Shown here: positions 9,851-19,515 of the stretch, piece after piece
Layout of the letters: each line of letters opens with the position of its first letter
How positions within the stretch are numbered: the stretch's first letter is position 1
Assembly: GCA_030248195.1 (NCBI GenBank)
Contig: JASAND010026699.1
Coordinates: 1-64,000 of the forward strand
From: Trissonchulus latispiculum
Lineage: Eukaryota > Nematoda > Enoplea > Enoplida > Ironidae
DNA length: 64,000 bases
Direction: 5' to 3'
Translations under genes and position numbers: made by a program
Notes under the pieces: generated by a model
Told to the model about the DNA's origin: nothing
What the model saw: only the letters and a program-made list of their open reading frames with translations
Database searches by the model: none

Positions 9851-11168
9851 TTATTCATGAAACATTTCAATTCGGGTTGAAACTTATCTACCGTATACTT
9901 TGGCTTAGCTCACGCGTACTTCCTATATTCTACAATGGCTTGGCTTAGGATATTTCTGAGAACAGGAAAATATGTAAATTATGTTTGGATATTATCTGAG
10001 ATCACAGTTTCAACCGTTTCACAGTGTAGGCTATGCGGCAGGTTAATCCTTAAAGGAAGCAGGCAAGCAAACGATGAAAGGCCAGCTATGTAGAAATGGG
10101 TGTAGCAGGCGCTCTGGTATATCGTAATCAGAATTTTAAGATCGGATAATGGGACCTAAATTTACTCTCCTGAACACAATGCGCAGGTAGCAGAAGAAGC
10201 CAAGTTTTCCGCGCACAAGTGTCATGCACGAGAGCTTCCCATAACGACGAACGCAGTCGAAACTATAGTACGACCAAAAAATGTGTGTACATACTATGGT
10301 CGTTTATAGTAGGTTAACCATTGAAGTAAACCCAACAATGTATATATTTGTAGAATCCTCAGAATCCTCAGATTTCGAAAATCCGGAAAAATCCGGAATT
10401 CCGGATTTCATTCCCGGAAAATCTAAAATTTCTAGTTTTTCGACCAATTTTTATAGCAATCTAAATTTTGTTTCCACGATCAAATAAACCTGGTACCGCT
10501 GCATATTTTTGCTCTTAGAAGTTTTTCACCAAAATGCACCCTATTTCCGGAATTCCCGGTTTTGAAAATTTTCGGATTTTGAAGATTTTCTCCAATACCC
10601 ACAAGATGGGTATCACTCGAAAGCTCTTGATGAGCTGAACAAATCTTGTATATAATAGAACCAACTTGCAGAACTGAGCCCAGTTCTCGGAATTCACGAA
10701 AAACCTCAAGCTAGAGTGAAATCCGGAATTTGTGAATTCCGGGAATTAGGTGCATTCTCAGGCATTGGTTTTATTACGAGATTTGTTCAGCTCATCACGA
10801 GCTTTCGAATGATACCCATAAACATCCGTGTCCTGCACAGAGCTTAAATTTTGATTAGTTCGATAGTTCGATAGTTCGTTAGTTCTGATTGATTCGTTCA
10901 GTACTTAATGAGTAACCAGCTATTAAATGCATGACATTTGGAAATTGGTGAAACCGGCGGTGCCGCCGCAGCAAACAGAAAGCAATTTACACCTGAGCAT
11001 CGTTGACTATGGAGCTTCATTCGTTTATATATGTGTGTTTGATAACTGATGTGAGCAAAGGATGCCAGGCAATGAGGCAAGCCTACTTTAATACTTAGTT
11101 TAATGACGTTAAGCAGAGCAACGTTGCCGTAAAGCCCTGCCAACGACAAACATTTAATTCGTGGCCAT
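9851..11168. repeat. Non-coding region with a foldback dispersed repeat
   Basis: No gene is seen. A repeat from about 10255 to 10860 is rich in TTCCGGAATT-type palindromes and carries an inverted repeat with arms of about 55 bp (10606-10663 and 10765-10821) separated by about 100 bases. A related copy occurs at 59020-59290, starting with the same GACCAAAAAATGTGTGTAC word, so this is a dispersed family, probably a non-autonomous DNA element. Confidence 0.6.
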
Positions 11169-12474
11169 TAGGGCTGTTCCCGGGCCGTGTAGCGGGCTCA
11201 GGTCCCGGGCCAGTCCGGAGCAGGCCCGGCCCTGGAATTTTTTGATTGAGCCCGGCCCGCTACAAGGCCCGGTCAATCCTCTGGGCCCACCGGGCTCACC
11301 GGGCCCATCGGGCTCACCGGGCTCATCGTGACCAAGTCTACAGTTAGTGTTTTATTGCCTGTCTATTGCACTATTACAAGTAGAATGTATATATAGCTAA
11401 AAGTCAAATTACTTCTCGTTTGTTCACATTTATATGAAGACTTGGTGGCGTGATAAGAATATGGTTTTGCGAAAATGCTTCTTTTATAATTTGTTTGTCC
11501 TAAAAGAATTACTTTTTACTTAAATTTGTTTTGACTGGATGCTTTTTGAACAACAATTGAGTAGTTTTGTTCACCGGTCCAGAGACGTGCCAAACCGGCA
11601 TGCCATCGGCCATAGCTCAAAGTAAACGCGCGTGGCTTTCAAAATGCACTAACATTAGGCGCGATCCGGAACAATTTGAGTTGTTAGTTTGCATAATAAG
11701 AAAAAGTATATTAATCCAAATTTATTCATTCACTTTCAAGCACTTTATTTGCGATGTCTTCTACAAGGGGTCATCGGTTGTTTCTTCAATTATCGTATAA
11801 TACTACTTTTTGAGCAATCCTTTGATGACTTAATCACAGATGACGTCTTTTTAGCTAAGTCGTCTGGTCGAATTTCAGGAAATTAGAAGGGCTCATAAAC
11901 TGACAAATCGACAGCAGTGATTTTACATTCCGGCGCAATCTTATCTCTCTGCTTATTCATGCTTGTAGGGAGTACATAAAATAGAATTTTTCCCGGAGTA
12001 AAACGAAGGGAAAAATCAAGTTTCAAAAGTTAAGCACGATCGTAAGCAAGTTTGTTGCAACAGTATAAGGTATAAAACTTACGACTTTCGCATATAAGTT
12101 TAGATTTATGCGATATCAGACATATGAAGGCTAAGACTAAAAACTAAGACTCACACTATTGTCGTGCTTAAAAACTACAAACTACAAACAGTCGTGCTTA
12201 AACCATAAATCATGCTACAAAGCTGCTTCTATAAAAAAGATTCCCTAAAAAGCAAATGTGTGTGTAAATCTGAGCTGTCAGATTTCGAATTTCACATCGG
12301 CATTGGTTCGGACCGTCCGGGCCTTGTATCGGGCTCCGGACCCGGGCCTTGTAGCGGGCTCCGGGCTCGGGCTCGGGCGCGGGCCGGGCCGGACCCGGTA
12401 CCGAGCCCGTCCCGGAGGAATCAGTGGGCCCGGGCCAGGCCCGGCCCGGCGAATCTCTTGTCGGAACAGCCCTA
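11169..12474. mobile_element. hAT-like non-autonomous DNA transposon (MITE)
   Basis: The left end TAGGGCTGTTCC (11169-11180) is exactly mirrored at the right end (12463-12474). The flanks form an 8 bp target duplication with two mismatches (gtggccat at 11161-11168, gttgcaat at 12475-12482). TAGGGCTG-type ends with 8 bp duplications are characteristic of hAT transposons. Both ends are extremely GC-rich and repetitive (GGGCCCGG words), while the 0.9 kb core is AT-rich and has no transposase ORF. Confidence 0.75.
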
Positions 12475-12562
12475 GTTGCAATATACTCGGTGACCGATTT
12501 CTAAGCGGGGACCAAAGGTAACCGAAACTTCTTTTTTCGATTTTGCTGAAAAACTGTATATA

Positions 12563-12713
12563 TGTCAGCAACTTTCTCTCCTCATTGTTTTGACTAATCA
12601 ATATCAAAGCCTTAAACTTTTAGAACCTTTAAATGTGTTGACTTATCTTTTTAGAACCGAACTTTGAGTTGCTCATTCGAGCGTTTTGTCTGTTACGTTT
12701 CTCTTGCTTGGTA
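12563..12713 (+). repeat. Gypsy-2 left LTR (151 bp)
   Basis: Begins TGTCAGCAAC and ends TTGCTTGGTA; matches 19366-19515 with only three or four differences. It is unusually short, does not end in the canonical CA, and lies 35 bp away from the primer site rather than next to it, so the repeat may be only part of a longer original LTR. Confidence 0.75.
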
Positions 12714-12748
12714 GGCTAGTAAAGTGTAGGATAGGTACTCTGCTGACA

Positions 12749-12822
12749 TGGTAGCATAGCGTGGTTTCGATCCACGGACCTCTGGGTTATGGGCCCAGCA
12801 CGCTTCCACTGCGCTAGATGCT
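12749..12822 (-). other. Antisense initiator tRNA-Met copy including CCA (primer-derived)
   Basis: On the minus strand this reads as an almost complete initiator tRNA-Met: anticodon CAT in the loop, the three G:C pairs of the initiator anticodon stem (GGGCCCATAACCC), a T arm with GATCGAAAC, a 3' acceptor strand, and then CCA. Nuclear tRNA genes do not encode CCA, so this looks like a reverse-transcribed tRNA primer rather than a tRNA gene. The 5' acceptor strand is degraded (two mismatches and one deletion). It lies between the left LTR and the first ORF, where a primer-binding site belongs. Its TGG end therefore acts as the iMet primer site of Gypsy-2. Confidence 0.75.
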
Positions 12823-12842
12823 AGAATGCTAGATACTGCTAG

Positions 12843-13934
12843 ATACTAGATGCTGAACAAGTTGCTTTGGTACTCACACAAGAAGGCAATGTCCATTGTC
12901 TGGCACGAAAAATTTTCTTCACAGCACAAGGACCTGTCGTTGTGGTCTCGAAAACGCCGCGGTTGAAACGTTCGTATTTGAAAAATAACACTTTGGATCC
13001 GAATCGCTGGGGTTATGGATCGGCATCCGTTATTGACCCAATAAATGCGAAGCTACAGTTTCTGGAAGACCGTATACAATTCGCTGAAACGACCAGCTTC
13101 CGCTCAGTTTGGTTTGCCTCGTGTACAGTGGCGTCTCGACAACTGTTGTTCATCAGTCAGCTAATAAGAATTGACCCGACAATGGGAGCACGTGTCTTAT
13201 TGAACCGCACTGACATACATGCCGTCGTAGCTGGAGAAGCGCTGATGGTGTGGCAGTGTAAACAGCTTGCTGTGGAGCACACTTTTTGGAACTACAAAGT
13301 CGATAGCACATGCTACGAAATGCTACCAGTGCAAATCAACGGTAGTATATGGTATGTCATTCCAGGAACCCGCGACATTACTCGTGTGTCACCCGTTGTT
13401 TCCTGCAATCATCATATCCACGGGGTGTTCTCTAGTGGTAACCAGTGGTTCTCCGAGAATGGTTTGACCCATGTAGATACGGTTAGCCTTGCCATGGGTC
13501 CAACTGGACACGTAAGTTCCTTCACTTTTAGTGCACCGGCCCTGTTTCACACCGATCTTGCTAGGATCATAGCCAGTGTTGGAATGCTCCGCACACATTA
13601 TGGGCGTCTTCTTTCCGTGGAAAGACGTTTAAAGCGTCTGACAAATTATACCGCGGGTTTGTCACTGGACCCGTCAGCAGTCTACTTCACCTTAGCCGGG
13701 ATTGGTGATGGAATTGGACATGTTGTAGAGTCCGCTGGAACAGCCGTCGGTGATGCTCTTCATGGCTTGGGTGCTGGTGTCCGTGATGCGGTGCAAGGAT
13801 TAGGCAGAGGTGCTGCGGAACTTCTCAAGGGGCCGATACAATCGCTCATCAATGTGGTTGTCCTTCTTGCAGTCCTTGGTATCCTTGGATACGTCAGCTA
13901 TCTGGTCTTGGTTAATCGAAGACAAACTTGCTAA
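12843..13934 (+). pseudogene. Env-like membrane glycoprotein, N-terminally truncated, upstream of pol
   Basis: Open from 12843 with no ATG near the start, so the N-terminus and signal peptide are missing. Visible features are several Cys residues and N-glycosylation sites (NRT, NGS, NYT), a probable ectodomain, then a Gly/Ala-rich amphipathic stretch (about residues 275-310) and one strong transmembrane helix near residues 327-350 ending in a short basic tail (NRRQTC). This is the plan of a viral fusion glycoprotein's C-terminal half. The glycine-rich segment before the membrane is reminiscent of gB-like class III glycoproteins captured by some invertebrate retroelements, but I could not confirm the family. 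Its location before protease is abnormal. Confidence 0.65.
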
Positions 13935-14035
13935 GGCGTCATGACAATGACTCTCCGCCACCGCCACCCGGTCATGACATGCCTTCCGAGATGGCCTTGG
14001 AAGCCGATGCACACCCCACGTCTTCCAACGCTTAA

Positions 14036-14764
14036 TTGTTCAGGGTATCCACTGAGCAACCCTTATGGCCGCCGCCGATCGCAACGACAAAGTCGGTAGA
14101 CCCTGCTTGTGTTGCCTCGGTGCTGGTAAACAACAAGCCTGTTGATGCTCTACTAGATACAGGTAGCGAAGTTACCTTGATGAATCGTCGTGAAGCCAGG
14201 AAACACACCAGAATCTCTAGCCTCACTCCATCACCCAAGTCAGCTAGGTCTCTTACTGGACATCCTCTTTGGCTGCTTGGTCTTTTCTTTGCTGTCGTCC
14301 AATTCGGGTCCGTGACTATCCACGATCAGCCAATTCTTGTTATGAAAGATTGCCCTTATGACATGCTCATAGGTAGAGATCTCCTGCGTAAAGTTGGAAA
14401 GGTAACCTTCGATTTCACCGCGAACGCCATAGATATTACGACTAAACAAATGGAGCATCTCGTACGATTGAGAACAGATCAACAAGCTTTCTCTGTCTTC
14501 CTCGCAGAAACGGTCACGGTACATGGACGTACCGAAGCAGTTCTTCCAGGTCACTTTTGTGCGCAATCCCCAATCACTCGTCGCACAGAAATCCTGATCG
14601 ATAGCTCGGAAATACCATCACTTGCGGAATGGCGCCTGTACGGTGCTAGATCATTAGTGCAATCCACGAACGGTGACACCCGTGTTCCTGTTCGAGTGGT
14701 TAATCCTTCGACCGCATACTCTGATGAAAGGATCTCGGATAGGACAAGCCCACATGCTTGCTGA
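14036..14764 (+). pseudogene. Gypsy-2 aspartic protease
   Basis: The catalytic motif ALLDTGSEVTLM appears about 40 residues in, and MLIGRDLLRKVG, the second conserved block of gypsy proteases, about 80 residues later. The ORF continues past the protease into a linker, then the RT frame begins in another frame at 14673. No gag is found upstream: 13935-14035 between env and protease is non-coding with a stop right after env. The protease therefore lacks its normal Gag fusion partner in this copy. Confidence 0.75.
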
Positions 14765-14779
14765 GGATGACTTGGTTTT

Positions 14780-16250
14780 ACCTGTGTTCTCTACCTTTGC
14801 AAGTGATCACCCTCCTCCAAAATCCTCCTTTCAGTTTGATCTGACTAACTCCGATGCTACTGCTCTCCAGAAGAAACAGTTAACCAGTCTCCTCCAACGG
14901 AATTCCGATGTCTTCGCCCATACCGACGAGGACCTTGGCCAAACTTCGACGGTGAAACATGTAATTTCCACTGGAGATGCTCAGCCGATACGACAGGCAC
15001 CATACCGTGTGCCCCTCACGCAAAGGGACAAGCTTCAGGAACATATAAAATCATTGAAACGCCGTGGAATCATTGTTAGATCTTCTAGCCTCTGGGCCAG
15101 TCCTATCGTAATCGTTAAGAAAAAATATGGATCCGACAGATTTTGTGTCGACTACCGGAAGCTCAATTCTGTTACCCGTAAAGACTCTTTTCCCTTACCT
15201 AGAATCGATGATCAGTGCTAAGTGACACTCTCGGTAAAGCAAAATACTTCTCATGTCTCGACCTGGCTAGTGGATATTGGCAAATTCCAATGGATCCTGA
15301 GTCTCGAGTAAAGACGGCGTTTACCTCTCACTGTGGCCTTTCGGAATTTGACGTCCTTCCATTTGGACTGTGTAATGCCCCCGCCACTTTTCAAAGGCTA
15401 ATGGAATTTGTGTTAACTGGTTTGAATTGGCAGAAGTGTCTCATTTACATTGAAGATATCCTCATATTTTCTGACACCTTTGAGAAGTATTTAAATGATA
15501 TTGATGAAGTTTTCGGACGTCTCCGAGAGCACGGTCTGAAGCTCAAGTCTCAGAAATGTAGTTTCTGCATGAAGGAAGTGCCCTACCTGGGTCACACTGT
15601 TTCTAAACATGGCATCAAGCCCGATCCCACGAAAGTGGCCTGCCTTAAGAAGTACCCAGTGCCAAAGGACGTCAGTAGCCTCCGCCGATTTATTGGCATA
15701 GCCACTTATTACAGACGTTTCGTGAAGGATTTTGCACGGCTTGCAGCTCCTCTGACTGCTCTCCTAAAGAAATCTGAACAGTTTCAGTGGACTGAAACAT
15801 GTCAGCATGCGTTCCAGTCCCTCATTGACAAACTCACGTCTCCACCCATTCTGGCCTATCCTGACTTCCGGAAGACCTTTATCCTTGAATGCGATGCCAG
15901 TGATTTCGCTCTGGGTGCTGTGCTTGGTCAAGAGAGTGAAAATGGCGCGGTAAGACTCATCGCCTGAGCGTCGCGCACACTCCGTTCAAACGAGCGAAGG
16001 TATGCCAGTGTTGAAAAAAAGCATTAGCTATTGTCTTTGGAACACAGTACTTCCGCTGTTACCTGTACGGCAGACGATTTGTTGTGAAAACTGACTGTAT
16101 TGCCTTGAAATGGCTTATGAGTGTTGTAACCCTGCTCCTCGACTAGCACGATGGTGCATTGCTCTGCAGGAGTATGATATGGTGATCCAGCATAAACCTG
16201 GCAAGGCGAACGATAACGCGGACGCATTGTCGAGGGTTTCCGTGCTGGCT
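14780..16250 (+). pseudogene. Gypsy-2 reverse transcriptase and RNase H, active site altered
   Basis: RT blocks are read in order across two frames (shift near 15213): LWASPIVIVKKKYG, CVDYRKLNSVTRK, CLDLASGYWQI, LPFGLCNAPATFQR, then YIEDIL at 15446-15463 where Ty3/gypsy elements have YxDD. The first catalytic Asp is Glu, so activity is doubtful. The FIGIATYYRRFVKDF block and RNase H (ILECDASDFALG, then after a TGA at 15966-15968 RYASVEKKALA and VVKTDC) follow. A further frame change near 16130 leads to the end of RNase H (DNADALSRV). Confidence 0.85.
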
Positions 16251-17800
16251 GTGGCAGTCGATACTTTGGATGACGTCGGGGCTCGTCAACTAAACGATGC
16301 AGTACTGAAGCAAATCATCGAGCGACTGGAATCGAACCCAACACAAACGGAAGGAGATTTTGCACTTATTGATGGAATTCTCTACAGGGTTTCTCAAAAG
16401 AACAGACGTCATGGAAACAGATTACTGCTCGTTGTTCCGACCGATATGCGAGAGACGATTCTCCGTGCCTGTCATGACTGTCCTCTGTCAGGACACTCTG
16501 GATTTCCCCGAACCTACCAACGAATGCTTAAGCAGTACTATTGGCCAAAGATGAAACAGGATGTTAGCCAATGGTGTCGAGCTTGTGATTTGTGTGTTCG
16601 TCACAAACGGCCACTGCGTAATCCCAGAACACCTCTGAAACCTATCCAGCCCACCGGACCTTGGGACCGCTTGCAGTGGACATCGAAGGGCCCTTGCCGC
16701 TTACCTTCTCTGGTAACCGGTATGTTCTCACTGTGATCGATACCTTTACCAAGTATGCAGAGGCTCTACCCTTGCCTGATTTTAAGTCAGAGACGATAGC
16801 TAAAGCTTTCGTGAATGAGATCATCTGCCGGTATTCTGCACCTAAAGAGCTTCTTTCAGATAGGGGAAAAAGCTTCCTTAGTGAGGTCGTGTCTGCAGTC
16901 AATACTTACTTTCAGATTCATAAGGTTAACACCTCTCCTTATCGACCACAAACCAATGGAGTGTGCGAACGACTTAATCAGGAGATACTCAAAATGGTAT
17001 CGATGTATGCTGCTGACCATCAGAAGGACTGGGATGAATGGCTCCCCTTAGTCATGTTCGCATATCGCACGAGTTATCACTCAGCCACGAAAGAAGCTCC
17101 CTTCTTCTTGCTCTTTGGAAGGGATCCTGTTCTGCCCATGCAACCGGTACGAAGATTGTCCCCTCTTATATTATCTGAGGTAGAGGACTACAAGATAGAA
17201 CTTCCTCAGTGGCTCGCTGAAGCCTGGTCGTTTGTTCAGAAGAATCTTGAAGATTCCCAAGCGAAAACCAAAAACATCTATGATCAGACGGCAGTTCCCC
17301 ATTCCCTGAGGATTCAGGATCACGTGTATTTGCGAAATACGCCTGTTCTGCCAAAAGGCCTAACCCCAAAATTTGCAGATAAATTTACGGGTCCTTTCCG
17401 TGTCATTGCCTTGTTTGATGATCATAAACGCGCGTGTCTGCGAAATCTGAAAAATCCTCGCGCGTCCATTTCATGGCATCACGTGGATAACCTTACGCGT
17501 CATGTTCCCACTTTTAGCTTCACTCTTCCAACCAGCGAAGGACTTGCTGATGCTATCCCGGAAACTTTGTCTCCACCAGTCAATGGTAACTCGTCCACAT
17601 TATCGCCTCAAGGAGACTCTACTATCTGCGACCAACCACGAGGATCGATGAACCAGCCGTCAAGTTCAGATGATCAGGCTGGTGGTGATCATGACCGTTC
17701 TTCGCGAAACCCTTTCGACGATGTTCATGAGCAACCTCAGCGAACCCGATATAATCTGCGTGCCCGTCGGCCACATTGTGTTTTTCTACTCCATGCAATT
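16250..17800 (+). pseudogene. Gypsy-2 integrase with GPY module
   Basis: The HHCC zinc finger is clear (CHDCPLSGHSG and CRACDLC), followed after a frame change near 16670 by the DDE core: VDIEGPLPLTF, LSDRGKSFL and NGVCERLNQEI give the three acidic residues. A C-terminal GPY/F module follows (KFTGPFRVIAL, then WHHVDNL). The tail is Ser/Pro-rich and ends in a YNLRARRP basic motif often seen at the end of gypsy pol. No chromodomain is seen. Apart from the frame change near its start, the core is intact. Confidence 0.85.
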
Positions 17801-17892
17801 TTCCTGTTTTGTCATTGTCTGAATAATACTGTTCTTGCCTGTCATGACTCAATAAATACATTTTGTGTTCTCTCTGTCTTCGCTCAGGCTAA

Positions 17893-19102
17893 GGCATTCT
17901 ACGTTGTACAGAACCATGATTTTGGGTTTAACTCTTTTGGGGTTTGTTCCAGGATGCCATCAACGTCAGACTATTCCATTGTGAATCACTACGACATCTT
18001 ATCGCCTTATAGCCCTCGGGCCTACCTGCGGCTTGGCATGCAACTGTATAATGTAGAACAGCTATTCCAGGTTATTGAATCTCGCCAGACATCGCATCCA
18101 GATCTTGCTGAAGCCAAAACGGAAGATACGTACCTCCTCCACCCTGATTTTCTTCTTCGGGATTACTCTTCCTCCCCCGATGCCAAGTCTCTCTTTCCAA
18201 TCTATTGGGTTCGCTCCCGCTGCAAGGTTCGCCAAACTATTTGGCAGCTTTGCTCTCAGCAGCGGCCTCAGTTCCGCTCAGCCCTCCGTCATCACCCCAC
18301 TGGTGCGGAATTTCTGTTCGCGAAACCTCCGACGGTGAATGAGTATCTGTGGACAACTGGCGAGCGCAAGAGTAAGCTGCTCAGATGCCCGACTCAATTT
18401 CCCGGGAAGAACTTTCTCAGTGAGGTGGTGGAAACTGTGCAGCTGGCTCTTGCTACCAACCGACCGCCCCCTCTCCAGATCCAAGATTGGATTACTACGG
18501 ATCAGACACCGTCGTTGGATCCCCGCTATGGTTTCTTGATCCTTGGTGATTCCCTGCTTAAACATCTTGCCTGGGTGGAATCGGGCCTGCCTGTTGTTCA
18601 GGGCGGGTGCCATTTCTACCACGTTCCTCATCTGCTGAAGCTGGTTCCTCATGACTCTTGACTGACTGACATCATCATCCATGTCGGAACTCTGGAGGTT
18701 ACTACACCATCAAACGCTGCAAAGCGATACTTTCAGAAGATCTTCGATCTGGTCGGTCACCGCCACTCGTCTGTTTGGTGGTCTGCTCCTCTTCCAGCTC
18801 AAAAGCACGATCCCACTGAGTTGGACCGTTTTAAGTCTTGGTTGAATCGCCAATGCCGCAAGGCAGGCATCAACTACATCGATCCAGCTCCTCGATCAAG
18901 TAATCCTCTCAAGAATAGTGACTACTACCCTGATAAGCTTCATATCAAACCCAGCGGCCTGCGGAAACTGTTGCAAGCCTGGGAGACGAAAATCCCTGCT
19001 CTTCGACTCTGTGATCGTGGTATCTTAGCCGGACAGTACAAACAAGCTCTGCGTCCCGGCCATCCGGATACCTACGTGGTTGCTCAGAGATACAATCCTT
19101 AA
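17893..19102 (+). pseudogene. NADAR-like domain fused to SGNH-hydrolase-like domain, in env position
   Basis: Downstream of integrase the frame stays open. A splice-acceptor-like site (TCTTCGCTCAG ending about 17887) suggests expression from a spliced mRNA. The first half has NADAR hallmarks: GMQLYNVEQLFQ (family G.....svE..fq), a later W-rich segment, and FPGKNFLSEVV (family W.GkN.LG). NADAR enzymes remove ADP-ribose from guanine bases or act on related metabolites. The second half has SGNH/GDSL blocks: ILGDSLLKHL (block I Ser), IIHVGTLEV where block III normally has GTND, and DKLHIKPSG (block V Asp and His). One TGA (18659-18661) interrupts the two halves in the same frame. Confidence 0.6.
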
Positions 19103-19365
19103 ATTCCTAATCACACGGTGAACGGCGACTTAACAGCTTGGATTATTTACATTATTCTTATTCTTATTTTATTTTTGCCATACTTATTTAATTATGCCTT
19201 TATTCTAAATTTGCGACAACGCACATATTATTTTCCTTGATTTTGCGACAACGCAGATTTCTTTCAATTCCTTTTTTCTGATTTCGGCGTAAAGTGCCCT
19301 CCCCAGAGATCCATCTTCCTTTGTTCTGACTGCAACGAGGACGTTGTCCAATTTTACCGGAGGCG
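19103..19365 (+). other. Gypsy-2 3' untranslated region
   Basis: No ORF. A word GCGACAACGCA occurs twice (about 19214 and 19244). A short purine stretch (CGGAGGCG) precedes the right LTR and could serve as the polypurine tract. Confidence 0.45.
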
Positions 19366-19515
19366 TGTCAGCAACTTTCTCTCCTCATTGTTTTGACTAT
19401 GAATATCAAAGCCTTAAACTTTTAGAACCTTTAAATGTGTTGACTTAACTTTTTAGAACCGAACTTTGAGTTGCTCATTCGAGCGTTTTGTCTGTTACGT
19501 TTCTCTTGCTTGGTA
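19366..19515 (+). repeat. Gypsy-2 right LTR
   Basis: Starts TGTCAGCAAC and ends TTGCTTGGTA; nearly identical to 12563-12713. The flanking bases do not give an obvious target-site duplication with the left side. Confidence 0.75.

Larger units (their letters stand above)
12563..19515 (+). mobile_element. Gypsy-2: LTR retrotransposon with env before pol and a NADAR-SGNH 3' ORF
   Basis: Flanked by two direct repeats of about 150 bp (12563-12713 and 19366-19515, about 97% alike). Inside, in order: antisense tRNA-iMet primer region, env-like ORF, protease, RT, RNase H, integrase with GPY module, then a NADAR-like plus SGNH-like ORF. The usual order is gag-pol-env; here there is no recognisable gag, and the envelope-like gene precedes protease. 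Pol carries stops and frame changes. No target-site duplication is evident. It may be a rearranged copy or a distinct lineage. Confidence 0.8.

Noticed and set aside
12212..12607. Short Pro/Gly/Arg-rich ORFs on both strands
   Set aside because: They arise from the GC-rich end of the hAT-like element and have no domain.
12752..12822. Functional nuclear tRNA-iMet gene
   Set aside because: CCA is encoded, the acceptor stem is mismatched with a one-base deletion, and it sits at a retroelement primer position.
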